From positions 186,001 to 250,000 of the forward strand of contig JAXMBL010000008.1 of NCBI GenBank assembly GCA_046349915.1: 64,000 bases of DNA, written 5' to 3'. This DNA comes from CAIXSC01 sp046349915 (GTDB lineage Bacteria > Planctomycetota > Planctomycetia > Pirellulales > Pirellulaceae). The notes beneath the pieces were generated by a model, which was not told where the DNA came from, did no database searches, and saw only the letters and a program-made list of their open reading frames with translations. The position numbers were made by a program, and so were the translations under genes. Below, in pieces: positions 36,680-49,100 of this stretch (its first letter is position 1; every line of letters begins with the position of its first letter).

Positions 36680-37195
36680 TCAATTCGATTTGATTGCTTC
36701 AAGGCTAAAGTGCTGATTATCGGCATCGCCGCTCTTGTAGGGGTATTGGATGAGTATAGCCTTGCGATCCTTCTTCTCTAGCGCCACATCGAGCACTTGA
36801 CCGCTATGACGAGCTCGGATCACGTAGAAGTCCCCCTTCTTCTCGAGGCTCCACTGTTGGTTCTCGCCTGGATCATTGGCGTCCCATTGAATGACCGGCG
36901 CACCTTGCTCGCCCGAGGCGTTGGCGACGTTAATCGCCATGCCCGTTTTTCGATTTACGATTTTGTAGTAATTCCCAACTTTGACGAACTTCCAGTGCTG
37001 AAACTGTCGCTGGCCAGTGACGACCTGGATGATCGCCGCCGGCCCTTCCTTCTCTGTATCGTCGATTGAGAGAACCTTCTTCGTGCTGGCGCACCTGATT
37101 CGGTAAAACTGCCCTTCTTCAGGTTCGGCATAAACGAACTGGCTGAAGATCATCAGGCTGAAGGTAAAGAGCATCATCGAAGCAAATCGGGCCAC
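36680..37195 (-). CDS. Secreted ricin-type beta-trefoil protein
   Basis: A 171-residue protein with signal peptide (SMMLFTFSLMIFSQFVYA) and three beta-trefoil lobes: FYRIRCASTKKVLSIDD...QFQHWKFVKVG, YYKIVNRKTGMAINVAN...NQQWSLEKKG, FYVIRARHSGQVLDVAL...NQHFSLEAI. The Q-x-W-type ends (QHW, QQW, QHF) are the ricin-lectin signature, so it probably binds carbohydrate outside the cell. Start is GTG 37195 with GGAGG six bases ahead. It is monocistronic, ending before a hairpin. Similar single-domain lectin-like proteins appear sporadically in planctomycetes. Confidence 0.87.
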   Translation of the reverse strand: MARFASMMLFTFSLMIFSQFVYAEPEEGQFYRIRCASTKKVLSIDDTEKEGPAAIIQVVTGQRQFQHWKFVKVGNYYKIVNRKTGMAINVANASGEQGAPVIQWDANDPGENQQWSLEKKGDFYVIRARHSGQVLDVALEKKDRKAILIQYPYKSGDADNQHFSLEAIKSN

Positions 37196-37201
37196 AGTGG
37201 A

Positions 37202-37206
37202 CCTCC
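37202..37206 (-). promoter_or_regulatory. Ribosome binding site deciding a GTG start
   Basis: GGAGG on the - strand, six bases before GTG 37195 of the ricin-fold gene. Confidence 0.75.
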
Positions 37207-37448
37207 ATCAAAACAGACACGGAACGATTGTGGATTGAACAGCAGCGCACGAGACTCAGACAACGCCAAACAAAGAAGCAAGTCGTATGTCCAACTGCAT
37301 TTGGACTACGGGTTACTTGAGGAGGCGGGCTGAAGCAAGTCGTCATTCGGCAATGCCCAGCGTAACTTGCTCCTGGGTGGTTTGCCAGCTTTGCCCAGAA
37401 TAATTCAGCGAGCAAGTTTGGCCAAAGCGCTATCGCGAGTTTCACGAG

Positions 37449-37913
37449 CTACGGGGCTGATTCTTCGGTCATCAGAGTAATACGGTAGATGCGAAGTTCG
37501 GGATCGGTGTACTGAAAATGGATGCGAACCGAGTCGACGGCGAACCGATCCCACGCGCCCTGAGGTCCAAGAATTTTGTCGTGGTGCGCCTTGCCACTCC
37601 GCTCGGGAGTACCCAACAATCGTCGCACTTCAGCTCGGCTCGATTCGGCCAGCACGTCGTAGGGGAGTGGGCCGGGGAATGCCGCAAAGCCGTCGGACTT
37701 CAAGACGTATAGGAACACGGCGACCACTGTCCCATCTTCGGCGGAAATCTCGTAGCCCGCGTTTTCGCCAACAAAGTGACACGTGGCGGGCGCCCCTTCC
37801 TCTAAATCGACCTCCTTGGAAGTCTTCAATTGGTCCGCCGCCATCAGTTTACGCAACGTGGCGCTCGTGATGGGCTTTCCTAACAGGGTTAGCAGTTGTT
37901 TGGCGGTCGCCAT
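37449..37913 (-). CDS. Unrecognised cytoplasmic protein
   Basis: A 154-residue soluble protein without signal peptide or membrane helix. Visible features are ATAKQLLTLLGKPITSATLR, FVGENAGYEISAEDGTVVAV and PLPYDVLAESSRAEVRRLLG, and a C-terminal FAVDSVRIHFQYTDPELRIY, suggesting an alpha/beta fold with an antiparallel sheet. The lay-out resembles small immunity-like proteins in general form, but I recognise no family. ATG 37913 has AGGAA ahead. It is divergent from the secreted protein gene at 38075. Confidence 0.7.
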   Translation of the reverse strand: MATAKQLLTLLGKPITSATLRKLMAADQLKTSKEVDLEEGAPATCHFVGENAGYEISAEDGTVVAVFLYVLKSDGFAAFPGPLPYDVLAESSRAEVRRLLGTPERSGKAHHDKILGPQGAWDRFAVDSVRIHFQYTDPELRIYRITLMTEESAP

Positions 37914-38074
37914 GATTGTCTTGTTCCTAAAAATCCAGGATAGTTGATCATCAACAGGGGGTGGGCCACCGCCGATCTCTTGAGTTCGCCCGATACGTCG
38001 AACGCTGTCCTGACTCGGGCATTTTAGCGGATTAACGACGCACGTGTCGTTGTGCAAGCAATAAGGAGAGAACC

Positions 38075-38608
38075 ATGTTCTTGCTGCGAAGTCATCGAGC
38101 TTTGGTGGCCATTGTCGCCGCTGTGATCATCGCGAGTTGGTCCACTGACGTGATGGCACTGAAGTTGGGTTCAGCATTTTCACCTCACCTTTTTCTTACG
38201 CAAATTGTGCTTGAGTCTCCCCCAGCAAAAGACGATAAGTCGGCGCCCGACAAGCCGAAAGTACTGGAGTATGAACTGTTGCGAACTCCGGAAAAGGCCT
38301 ACCAACGTACCACGATGTGGCTCTACGTGAGGCCGCTTCGGCCAGACATCGTCGTAACCGCTCGCTTCTTCCTGATCAAAGACGGGACCGATTTTGGCCG
38401 TTTTCAACTCCGTCGCCTCGACACGGATCCTGATCGAGGTTCCACCGAGAAAGACGATGGTCGCATGCTTTTCGCAACCGAGTGTCTAGCCGAGGAGTTC
38501 ACGAAGGAATCACGGATCTCGCTGAGCGTTCACGACGCCAAGACCAACAAGCCTGTCACGGCCGTGTCCGTGCCACTAAATGGCGCTGTGGTGAGGAAGG
38601 GATCCTAA
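38075..38608 (+). CDS. Small secreted protein, unrecognised
   Basis: A 177-residue protein with signal peptide (HRALVAIVAAVIIASWSTDVMA). The mature part has a Lys/Asp-rich linker (PPAKDDKSAPDKPKVLEYEL) and a beta-rich domain (TTMWLYVRPLRPDIVVTARF, FLIKDGTDFGRFQLRRLDTD). ATG 38075 has AAGGAGAG four bases ahead. The sulfatase gene starts about 28 bases after its stop, so the two are probably one operon. No function assigned. Confidence 0.75.
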   Translation: MFLLRSHRALVAIVAAVIIASWSTDVMALKLGSAFSPHLFLTQIVLESPPAKDDKSAPDKPKVLEYELLRTPEKAYQRTTMWLYVRPLRPDIVVTARFFLIKDGTDFGRFQLRRLDTDPDRGSTEKDDGRMLFATECLAEEFTKESRISLSVHDAKTNKPVTAVSVPLNGAVVRKGS

Positions 38609-38636
38609 CGTTTGACCGTGTATGGAAATCGCAAGC

Positions 38637-40025
38637 ATGCATTTTCTTCGACTAATGCTGGCAGTCTGTTTGTTTGTGACGCTCGGCGAATCACCGATCT
38701 TCGCGGCTCGACCCAACGTCATCGTTATTCTCGCGGATGATCTCGGATACGGCGATCTGGGATGTTACGGTCATCCGCAATTCAAGACGCCTCACCTCGA
38801 TCGAATGGCGGCCGAAGGTGCTCGGCTGACTCAGTTGAACACGCCAATTCCGTTTTGTGCGCCGACTCGAGCGGCGTTGCTGACAGGAAGATATCCATTT
38901 CGCTGTGGCATGCCGTCGAACCCGGCGCCAGATGGCGGGCCGGTCGCCGATATGACGCATCTACCCGAGGGCGAGATTACACTCGGGCAGTTATTCCAAC
39001 AGGCGGGCTATGCAACGGCGATTGTCGGCAAGTGGCACCTGGGGCATGCGAAACCCGAATGGCTTCCTACCAATCGCGGATTTGATCACTACTTTGGCAT
39101 TCCCTACTCGAACGACATGCGTCCCGTAAAGTTGTTCGAGGATACGCAACCCGATAAAGAGTTTCCGCTCGACCAAAGCAAACTCACTCAACGCTACACG
39201 GATCGAGCGGTCGCGTTCATCGAACAGAATCGTTCGCGTCCCTTCTTTCTGTACTTGCCGCATGCGATGCCGCACAAGCCGTTGGCGGCCTCGGAGAAAT
39301 TCTACAAGCAAACGCAACTTGGACTATACGGCGATGTGATTGCGGAATTGGATGCGAGCATCGGGCAGTTACTCGCAAAACTGAAAGAAGTCGAACTTGA
39401 CGAAAACACATTCGTGTTGTTCACCAGCGATAATGGTCCCTGGTACGGAGGAAGTACCGGTGGATTGCGGGGCATGAAGGGAAGCACTTACGAAGGAGGG
39501 TATCGAGTTCCCTGTATCGCTCGTTGGCCCGGGAGGATTCCGGCAGGCATCGTCAGTCATGAGTTAGCAGTGACGATGGATGTCTTCACGACGGTTTTGA
39601 AGGTCGCCGAGGTCTCGCCGCCTCATGACCGAGTGATTGATGGTCGAGATCTGATGCCACTTTTCACATCGACGACGGCCAAGAGTGGGCATGCGGCGAT
39701 CGTGGGCGCCCCAGGTGCTCAATTAACGACCGTTCGCGATGGACGTTGGAAGCTTCATGTCTTGCCGCCCAAGGATCCGTTTCTTGGAGCCACGAAACGA
39801 GGTGGAACGTGGGTTGATCCCCGAGGTCCCGATGGCACGTCCATCCTCGCGCCGCGAGAACAGCCTCAGCCGAGTCAATATCCGGGCGTGCGAACCGGTG
39901 TTCCAGCGGCCGCGCTGCAACTGTTCGATTTAGTCAACGACCCTGCGGAACAGATCGACGTGGCGAAAGAGCATCCCGAAGTCGTCAGCCGGCTCCGTCA
40001 GTACTTTGAGCAATTGCAGAAGTAG
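38637..40025 (+). CDS. Type I sulfatase (formylglycine-dependent)
   Basis: A 462-residue exported sulfatase with signal peptide (HFLRLMLAVCLFVTLGESPI). Motifs: PNVIVILADDLGYGDLGCYG (metal Asp pair), Cys74 in PFCAPTRAALLTGRYPFRCG (formylglycine site), VGKWHLGHA, FFLYLPHAMPHKPLAA and LFTSDNGPWYGGSTGG. It differs from the sulfatase at 17340 in the P-F-C-A-P site and lacks its Arg-rich tail. It removes sulfate from an unknown substrate. ATG 38637 fits the signal peptide; ATG 38622 in the same frame is possible. The convergent giant gene ends 101 bases further. Confidence 0.94.
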   Translation: MHFLRLMLAVCLFVTLGESPIFAARPNVIVILADDLGYGDLGCYGHPQFKTPHLDRMAAEGARLTQLNTPIPFCAPTRAALLTGRYPFRCGMPSNPAPDGGPVADMTHLPEGEITLGQLFQQAGYATAIVGKWHLGHAKPEWLPTNRGFDHYFGIPYSNDMRPVKLFEDTQPDKEFPLDQSKLTQRYTDRAVAFIEQNRSRPFFLYLPHAMPHKPLAASEKFYKQTQLGLYGDVIAELDASIGQLLAKLKEVELDENTFVLFTSDNGPWYGGSTGGLRGMKGSTYEGGYRVPCIARWPGRIPAGIVSHELAVTMDVFTTVLKVAEVSPPHDRVIDGRDLMPLFTSTTAKSGHAAIVGAPGAQLTTVRDGRWKLHVLPPKDPFLGATKRGGTWVDPRGPDGTSILAPREQPQPSQYPGVRTGVPAAALQLFDLVNDPAEQIDVAKEHPEVVSRLRQYFEQLQK

Positions 40026-40052
40026 GCGGTTCTCGGCGGTATCGATTGGGCT

Positions 40053-40083
40053 ATGACGCGCCGTCTCAAGTGTGTCGCGTCAT
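40053..40083. terminator. Candidate bidirectional terminator between convergent genes
   Basis: Arms ATGACGCG (40053-40060) and CGCGTCAT (40076-40083), loop 15 bases, between the sulfatase stop and the giant-gene stop. No strong T run. Confidence 0.4.
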
Positions 40084-40126
40084 CTGACCCATCGTTAATC
40101 CGTGTCGCTGACTCGGCGACGATCAC

Positions 40127-43100
40127 TTAGAACTGAAACTGGCTCGACCCAACGATTCTGTTCCAGTTGTTGAGCCGGATCCTCTTGCCGTTGGCCAGGT
40201 TGATCGTCGTATTGGGCGCGACGATGGTAAAGGACAACTGCGAGTACGACATCGCATAGGCTTGCAAGTTGATCGAGTCGCTGTACAAGGCGAAGTCGGT
40301 GAGGGTGTCGAGCGCAGCGAGGTCGCCGGCGAAATACACGATGTCACGGCCCGCGCCGGTTGTGATCGTATCGATGCCATCGCCGCCGTGTAAGTGGTCG
40401 ATTCCGTCGCCGCCGTTCAACGAGTCATTGCCAGCGTCGCCAAGCAGCGTATCCACACCACCTAAGCCTAACAGGGTGTCATTTCCCTCGCCGCCGCGCA
40501 GCACGTCGAGGCCATTGGTGCCATACAGGATGTCATCGCCTCCTCGGCCATCAATGTAGGGCACGCCTGACATGCTGAGCGAGTAGGAGGCGGAGATCAG
40601 GAAGTTGAAGCTGTCATTGCTCTCGGTGCCGAAGATGGGCTGTCCGTTGCCAATCCAGCCTTCCATTCCGCCGATGGCGGCGTTGTATCCTGCCAACACC
40701 ACGGGCGCCGCGGTGTCGCTGAGGAACGAGTCGGTGTTGTCGCCGCCGTTCACGGAGTCAAAGGCAGCTTCGTCGAGTCGGACGCGGACGATGTCATAGC
40801 CGGGGCCGCCGAGAATCGTATCGACGTCGGGGCCGCCGTCCAGTTGGTCGTCGTGCAGACCACCATCCAACGTGTCATTCCCCAGTCCGCCGCGGAGCCA
40901 ATCGAAGCCTAGATCGCCCACCAACGAGTCGTTGCCAGAACCACCTTCCAGTCGGTCGTCGGCAGCGCCGCCCAGCAGCGAGTCATTCCCCGCTCCGCCA
41001 AACAGGCAGTCCGCGCCATCCAGTCCACTGATGAGGTCATCGCCAGCGCCGCCGAAAATCAAGTCGGCGGCGCTGGTTCCGGTGAGTGTGTCGGAACCGG
41101 CAGCGCCCGCTTGAACCTGCGACTCGTTGGAGATGTTGGCGAAGCAGGTGGCGATGCTGGCGACCACCGAGTCATCATGGGCGGCCAAGTCGGCCGACTC
41201 GAATCCTGTCGCGGTGAAGCGGCTCGAGGATGGCACATTCAGCGCCAAGCTCTGACCTGTAGGGCCGGCGAGAAATGTCTTCAGCGTACCAATGTCGGCC
41301 GTGGTGAGACCGGCGATCTGTTGCGGTGTGAGGGCCAGCGTCAGGTTGTCGGCGCCTCCCAATCCGTCCATGAGCAGCGCCGTATTGAGGCCGTAGGGAC
41401 CGAAATGCGTGACAGGCCCGCCATCGGTGCTCCAATCGACTGTGATTTCGGTGCTCGAGTAAACGACAGTGAAGCGGTCATTTCCTGGCCCACCCGTGAG
41501 TTGAACACTTCCCGGCGGGGCGTCGATGATTGAGTTGACCGTGATTGTGACTGTCGCGAGTGGGCTATCGATCACACCGTCGTTCACTCGGAACGCGAAG
41601 CTATCCGTGCCATAAAAATCGGGCGCCGGTGTATATGTGCGATTTACTCCCGAGCCGGTCAAAGTGCCGTTCGAAGGCCCATTAACGATTGAGTAGGTCA
41701 AGACATCGCCGTCGACATCGTTGCCGGACAATGTAATCGCGACCGCAGTGTCCTCGTCCGTCGTCACCGATTGACTGTCGGCCACCGGAACATCGTTCAT
41801 CGAATTCACTGTGAGCGAGACCGTGGCCAGCGGACTGTTGACCAACCCGTCGTTGACGCGGAACGTGAAGCTGTCCGAGCCGTGAAAATTCGCGGTTGGA
41901 GTATAAGTGCGATTCACTCCCGAGCCGCTCAATGTGCCATGCGCCGGTGCAATAACGATCGAATAGGTTAGCGAGTCTCCATCGGCATCGCTGCCGGTCA
42001 AGATGACGGAGACCGCCGTGTCCTCGTTCGTCGTCGGCGACTGGCTGTCGGCGACTGGCACATCGTTGATCGAATAGACAGTCACCGTGACCGTGGCCAA
42101 CTCGCTGTCGACGATGCCGTCGTTGCCGCGAACCGTGAAACTATCGATGCCGTGGAAGTTCGCGGCTGGCGTGTACTGGTAGGACCCATCGTTCAGTACG
42201 ACGACCGTGCCATGGGCAGGCAAGCCCGCCAGCGAAACCGTCACCGTATCGTTGTCGGGATCGGAGACAGACAATTGTCCCATCACCAAGATATCTTCAT
42301 CCGTCGAAGTCGACTGATTCTCGATCACAGGCACATTGTCGAGCACGATGAGTGCGACGTCATTATTGGAGACACCGCCGTAGCTGATTTGGAAGATCGT
42401 GCGGTTGTCGAGCAAAATCCATTGACCCTCGGAGAGTGAATCAAAGGTCCCGGACGTTGGGTTTTCAGACGTGTTTCTGACCAGTTCGAGCAGAGTACTC
42501 TTGGGAGTGAAGCCCGGAGCGAGCGTAAGGTCCAGTGTCGCTCCGCCGAGTTGTACTCCGTTGCCTTGCAGTTGGTCATGACCGGTTCCCGAAGTACCGC
42601 CCAACAAGTCCAACTTCAAAGTAGTGCCGGCATTGAAGGCGATGGGACCGTCAGCGAACACGATGCCATTCACCGTAAATGTCGCATCTTCTACCGTCAG
42701 TCCCCCAGTCAATGTCAGGTTCGTGGCCGTGACCGAGGCGCCACCCGTGCCTAGAGCGTTGCCATCAATCACAATGTAACCGATGAATGCAGGGTCGACC
42801 GAGGCCAGTGTGATGGAGTCTGCTCCATTGCCGCCTCGAATCACGAGAGACGTGGTTGGATTCAAGAAGGTCGTTGTCTCGAAATCGCCGACTGGACTGC
42901 GCAGCCGCATCATTCCGACCAGTGCCGGATTCGCATCGGTTGGGTCGGCATCTTCGAGAATGACACTGGTAGCGCCAGCGGGCAGCTCGAAGATGAGATT
43001 GTCCGAGTTGCCGGTGATTTCGAACGGCTCGAGACCAAACCAGTTGAGCTCGATGTTCGCATCGGAACTCGACGGATCGAGGATCAATTGCCCGTCTGTG

Positions 43101-46100
43101 CTCGTCGTAAACCGCTGAATGATCGTGTCGAATGCACCGCCCAGAATCACGGCCGAGTCGATACCCGTGCCGCTGCCGCCAACGTAGTTGATGACATCCG
43201 CTCGGTAGGTTCCCGCGGTGAAGTCAAGCACGAAGGTGTCGTCGATGTCAGTTTGACCGTTGATGGAAACATGCACCGGCTCGGAGTACGCACCGTCGCT
43301 GATCGCCGCGCCGTTCTCTTCCAGTGACGCTCGTAGATCGGTGAGCCTTAGGACCACTTCGTTTTCGCCCGACTCCGGAGCAGCGGAAGTTACGAAAGCG
43401 CCCGCGTCATCGTTCACGATAAAGCCGAAGCCAGCCTGTCGCCGCAACACGGCATTGTGTCCGTTCGACAGGACGACTCGCAGCATTTCATCCTGTTCGA
43501 ATTGCAAATCGGCGTTGACCGTGACTTGGATGGTGCGCGGCGAGTTATCGCCAGGGAGCCAGGTCAGTGTGCCCGTAGTGGCGACGTAGTCGTCGCCCGC
43601 CAGCGCCAAAGCATCGTTTGTCGAATAATCGACCGTCACCGTATCGGTGTGATCGGACAGAACCTGAACGGTGAACTCCAGCAGATTCGTTCCCGCGTCG
43701 CCTTCGTGCACAACGGCATCCGTGATCACGACGGACGAAGGGAAGATGTTTCCGACCGTCGTGGTCGCAATCCGAGTGGCGAGATTCATCCCCGTAAACT
43801 GGGCGACCGCATCCGCGATCAAGGTCATGCCGGCTCCAACTGTTTGTAGAGCGGCGGCGGTATCTCCTTGGAAGACCTTCTTGACTTTGACGATCTCCGT
43901 CGCGTCGGCCTTGCTGGAGGCAGGCAACGCCGCGAGCGTTTGATTCCCAGTCGCAATGATCGTTGCCGCGCCAGCGATAATGTCGTCGGTGAATTCCAGG
44001 CCGGTGACGAAGCTCACGCCGTTGATAATGTCGGCGATGATCTCTGGCGACACAACATCGAAGCTGGTTTCAGGATCAGCAATCTTGGCGGCGACATCGG
44101 TGTACACCAGATCGGCAAAGTAATCGACGGGAAGCGTTCCCGATTTGCCGGAGAAGAGATTCGCAATCTGCACGACCGTTGCGTACAGCTCGATGTTCAT
44201 TACCCAGTAGCGACCGGAGGTTTCGTCCCCCTGCTCTAGACCAGCGAGTGCATTGAAAGTGCCGAAATTGACTGCCGGCAACTCGAACGCCGACATCATT
44301 CTCGTCTCGGCATCCTCCAGTGAGTACGAATGACCGCGGACGAGATGCTCGATGAGTGACGAGAGCGGATTAACCACATAGTCGCCGATCGATGCGTACA
44401 TGCGGCTTGTCCAAGTCAGCCCCGTCGAGGTATCGACGCCTCCCACGAGGACCCATCGTCCCTCGCTGGACTCAAAGACGTTGCTTTGGTCGAGATCAAA
44501 CTCGCGCGGTACAATCAGCGAGAATGCTCCGTCGGGCTGAGTCTCGGTCGACGGCTCGTCTGGTTCCCCTTCGTCCTGAATCCCGTCGTGGTTCAGATCC
44601 AAGAAATCGAGTACGCCATTGAAGTTCGCGTCGAAGAATGCAATCGTCCCGTCGAGGAAACCAGCGGAACCGGTTGCGATTGCCACTTGGCCAGGTCCGT
44701 AGGTTTTCCCGCCGCCCGAGACGGCTACCGTGCCCGATCCTGGATTGCTTGCTCCGACGTCATAGACGTAACTCGTTGTATCCAGACCAACCTGTCCAGC
44801 ACCCACGACATACTTTTGCGGCCGAGACTCGTTGTCCACGATGTAAATATAGACGCTCGACTTATCGGCCGTTGCACTCGTCGCGTTATTCAAGACGATG
44901 CGGAACGAACGATCGCCTTGATAACCACTCCGATCGACAATCTGAACGTAGAATGTCCCCGACGTTGAGCCCGCGGGAATCTTGAGATAACCGGAACTGT
45001 CGAGTCCCTTTACCTTGAAATCCGTGTTGAGGTAAGCCGCCACACCGTCGAGAACGAACCCAGGGCGAACATAGACGTCGTAGGCCGAAGCCGTCGAGAG
45101 CTTGACACTGATCGCCTGTTTTGACGTGTTATTCTCGTTGATCGGGAAATCACTCGTAGTGAACGAGACTGTCGGCGGGCTATCGTCGTCGGCGATTGTC
45201 GTGGTATCCGAACTTGGATAAACGATCGAGGCGCCGCCTGTCGGGGAACTCAACTCGAGCGTCACATACTCACTAGGTTCGTCCTTCGAATCTTCCTTGA
45301 TGTTGACCGTAATGGTTCGCGAGGTCGAACCCGCAGGAATGGTGACGTAGTATTTTCCTCCCTGCGTCGAGATGCCCGCAGTCGACGTATTGATTGTATA
45401 GTCGGAACTCGACGAAGCCGATCCACTAGGGATGAAGCGAACCGCGACATCTTGGTTGGTCGCGTCGTCCAGCGAAACGGTGTAATTGATCGACGTATTG
45501 TCCTCCGTAACATCCGCCTGCCCACGCCGAATGTTGACGCCCGGGTCGTCGTCCAGAATCGTGATCGATTGAGATTTCCGATTTCCTAATCGGCCGATGT
45601 TAGGACTGCTGAGTTGCAGCGAGATTTGTTCCTTGGACTCGTTGCTCGAATCATCGCGAAGGGAGATGGTGCGGCTGACTTCAAACTCCCCGGCCGGTAT
45701 CACCAGCGGGTCGAGCGAAATAGTGAAGTCCTTCGTCGACCCGACTTGCGCGTAACCGGACGATCCATTGCTATTTGACTTTGACAAAACCAACGGAATA
45801 CTCAGATTCTGCGCCGATGCCAGCGTCGTCGTGACCGTAAATGTGACGGACCCAGCATCTTCCCATGCAACTGTGGGATTGTTTGCCTTGAAATTGAACT
45901 CGGGAATGTCGTCGTCATTGATTCTCAGCATGAACGTCTTGGAAGTTCCCGCCGTTGCATTCTGGACGTCGCCCATGGTCAGCGACACGGTTTCCGCTAT
46001 CTCGTTAAGCGAGTCGCTCGTGATCTGTATTCGCAACGTACGCGACGTAGTACCTGGATTGAATGTGATCGTTCCCGAGGTTGCGCTCGCTGCAATCGGC

Positions 46101-49100
46101 GGATCATTGTGTCCCGGCAATGCGACAATCGAGAAAGTCCGGTCAGTCGAACCTGCTGTCCCGCTAATCGTGAACGGCACCGTCACGGTGCTCGCCGAGG
46201 CATTCGACAACTGAATTACAACGTCCACAGCTCCAGTGTTCTCATTTCTTGTCAACTGAGTCTGATTGAACGCAACACTCGGCTGATCGTTGAGTGGAAT
46301 GGCAATCGCATGCGTCTGCGGATCGCCCTTCGCCTGTGACTTGATTGCGTTGACCAAAGTTCCAAGCCTGACTTGGATCGACTCGGCTTTTTCGCCGATT
46401 GTATCATCGGTGATCGTCAGCGACTTGCTGGCGGTGCGACTCCCGGCGGGAATCGTGATCGTGGAACTGCCGCCGACAATCGTGAAATCATTCCCAGCGC
46501 CAGGGCCGGTCGCGGTAGATCCAGTAAACAACAGCGGCACCGTGACATCGAGGTCGGTTTCTCCCGACAATTTGACACCCACTTCAACCGTCGAGCCTTC
46601 TGATCCCGTTTGACTCGTCGACAAGAACGCCACGGTCGGTATCGCGTCGTTGTTGTTGATCGTTACCGTGTGTTGAGCAATACTACCAAGACTAACGCCA
46701 AGCGTTGGCTGGAGTGACAGCGTGAGACTCTCGGAACTCTCGTATCGCACGTCGTCGACGATATCCAAGAGCAATTTGCCGGTCGTGCTTCCGGCAACAA
46801 AGAGTATCGAGTTGCCGAGCAGTTGGTAGTCGACATCTTGAGTCGCCGTCCCGCCGGAATTGACGGACACTGGAACCATCAAGTCAAAACCGAGCGGCGA
46901 ATCGAGCGTTCCCAGGATCTCTAAGATCCCGGCATTTTCGCCGACCGATTGGGAACTCGCCGTGAACGACACCAGCCGATTAGAAAAATTGCCGAAATCG
47001 ATATTCTGAATCGGTTGATTGGCGACCGTCACGGCACGTGCGCTTTCCGCGAAACTGCCGGGAAGTATCCCTGGCAGTAGAGTGGGAAAACTTGGACCAA
47101 ACCCAGATGCACCAACTCGTCGAATGGTGAAATCCCCTGCTGGCAGCGACAACGAATACTGGCCCGACTCATCCTCGGATGTGCCGCCATCATCGGTACG
47201 CGTAATCGCCCGAGGTTCATTAGTATCGAACACGCCGTTGTTATTCACGTCAGCGAACACTGTCCAACCGCTGAGTCCCGTCTCGGACGCTTCATGGACT
47301 CCGTTGCCGTTGGCGTCATTCCAATTCGTGCCGCTGACTGGGAATAGATTCGGTACGACGAGTTCGACATCGTTCCCGTCGCCGCCCACATAGGTGATTT
47401 CGAGTGGCGTCCCGTTGGCGATGATCTGTGCGCCTTCTGGGAGGTTGAGGAACTTGTTGCTGCCAAGCCCAAGTGGGTCGGTCGTGTTGTTCTTGACGAT
47501 CATGAACCGATCGCCCGGAATGGGAATGAAGTTTAACGCGACATTCAGTGCACCATTCGACAGGACGATCGCTCCCGGTCCGTTGACCTCAAGTTGGTCG
47601 TATTCGGTTCCCGCCGCCAAGCCGTTGATCTCAATCGCCAGTGAGGAACCTGGGGAAGAGAACGTGATGCCGCCAACATCCAGCACTCCAGGACTTTGAC
47701 CAGGGGCGACTTGGCCGCCGAGTGCTGTCACCTGGAAGACGGTTCCCGTTCCAGCCAATGTGCCATTGGGGTGGATGTAGATGGGTGAGTTGGGGTGGGA
47801 CGCATTCACAGCGAGTGTGCCGGCGCTGATGGTCGTGTCGCCCGAGAACGAGTTTGTGCCGCCACCCGTAACGGTGAAGACCCCTGTGCCTTCCTTCGTT
47901 ACACCTCCGGCGCCGCTGAGTACGCCCGAGAACGACGTGGACGAGTTGTCACCGCCTGTCGTTAGACTGCCGCTACCCAACGCAACACTACCAGCGCCCG
48001 CTAGCGAACCGATGATCTCGTTGAAGTTATTGAGTTCGAGCGTTGACGACGCATCCACAGTGACTGCGCTCAGGTTAGGAATGACGCCCGCGGCCCCCAG
48101 TCTCATTAATCCGCTGCCAGTGATCGACGTTGGGCCTGTGTACGAGTTGGTGGTGTTATTGAGCTGCAAAGTGCTCGTCGCGAAATGTGAATGCAGGTTG
48201 ACTCCGCGATTGGCTCCACCGTCAGTAATGCGACCACTCACGGTCAATACAGACGGCCCACTGGAATTCGAAATGGCAGCCGTGTCGGAGGTAAGCGTGA
48301 TGTCGCCAGCCAGCGTTTGAGATTGGTTATTCGAGACGATACGTCCACCCAGGCCGATCGCTCCCGTCAGCGTCGTGCTTCCAAAGTACAACCACAACTC
48401 ACCTCCTGCATTCACGGAGAACGGTTCCGCGATCGTACTGGTCGCCAGTAACCGCAGGGTAGCTGCGTTGGCGATTGTTGTTCCCGTCGTCGTCGCACCT
48501 AACGCCGTGATGTTTCCCGCGTCGAAGACGCCATCGTTGACTGTTGTAGAGCCCTGATAGGTGTTGGCGGCGTTCAGAACCAATCGCCCACTTCCAGTCT
48601 TCGTTACACTGCCGCTGCCGCTGACGATGCCGTCCAAAGTGGCCACCGCGGCGCTACTCACATCAATCGTGAATGCACTGCCATTCGTATCGAGTGGACT
48701 TTGAATTGTGACGTTGCCAGTACCCAGGCTAAACGTTTGCGAGGTCGCGAGCCGTAGGTTACTGAAACTGATGGTCGTGCTATTTTGCGAGCCAGTTCCG
48801 CTGATTCCCGCGCCGATTACGAGGTTTGAGCCATTCAACGTGAAGTTATTGGTTGCCGAGTCGTCGATCACCGAGATCGTCGTCGCCAGGAAATTAGCAA
48901 GGTCATTCGTCGCGGTGAATCGTGCGACTCCGGCTACGTTCGTATCAAAAACCAGGCTGTCTCCCGAGATCGGCGCGACATCACCGACCCAGTTGGCAGC
49001 GGTTGACCAGTTATCGTTGGCTCCGCCACCGTCCCAAGTGCGCGTCACGGGGTCGGCAACGTACTTGGCGACGACAATATCACTGCTGACCCCATTGATT

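Noticed and set aside
36484..36693. 69-codon + frame between the membrane and ricin-fold genes
   Set aside because: No motif, and it overlaps the hairpin at 36618 and the end of the ricin-fold gene.
41500..42400. Regularly repeated DNA that could suggest a repeat array
   Set aside because: These are in-frame protein repeats (cadherin-like) of the giant gene, not a CRISPR array: repeats are about 270 bp and diverged.
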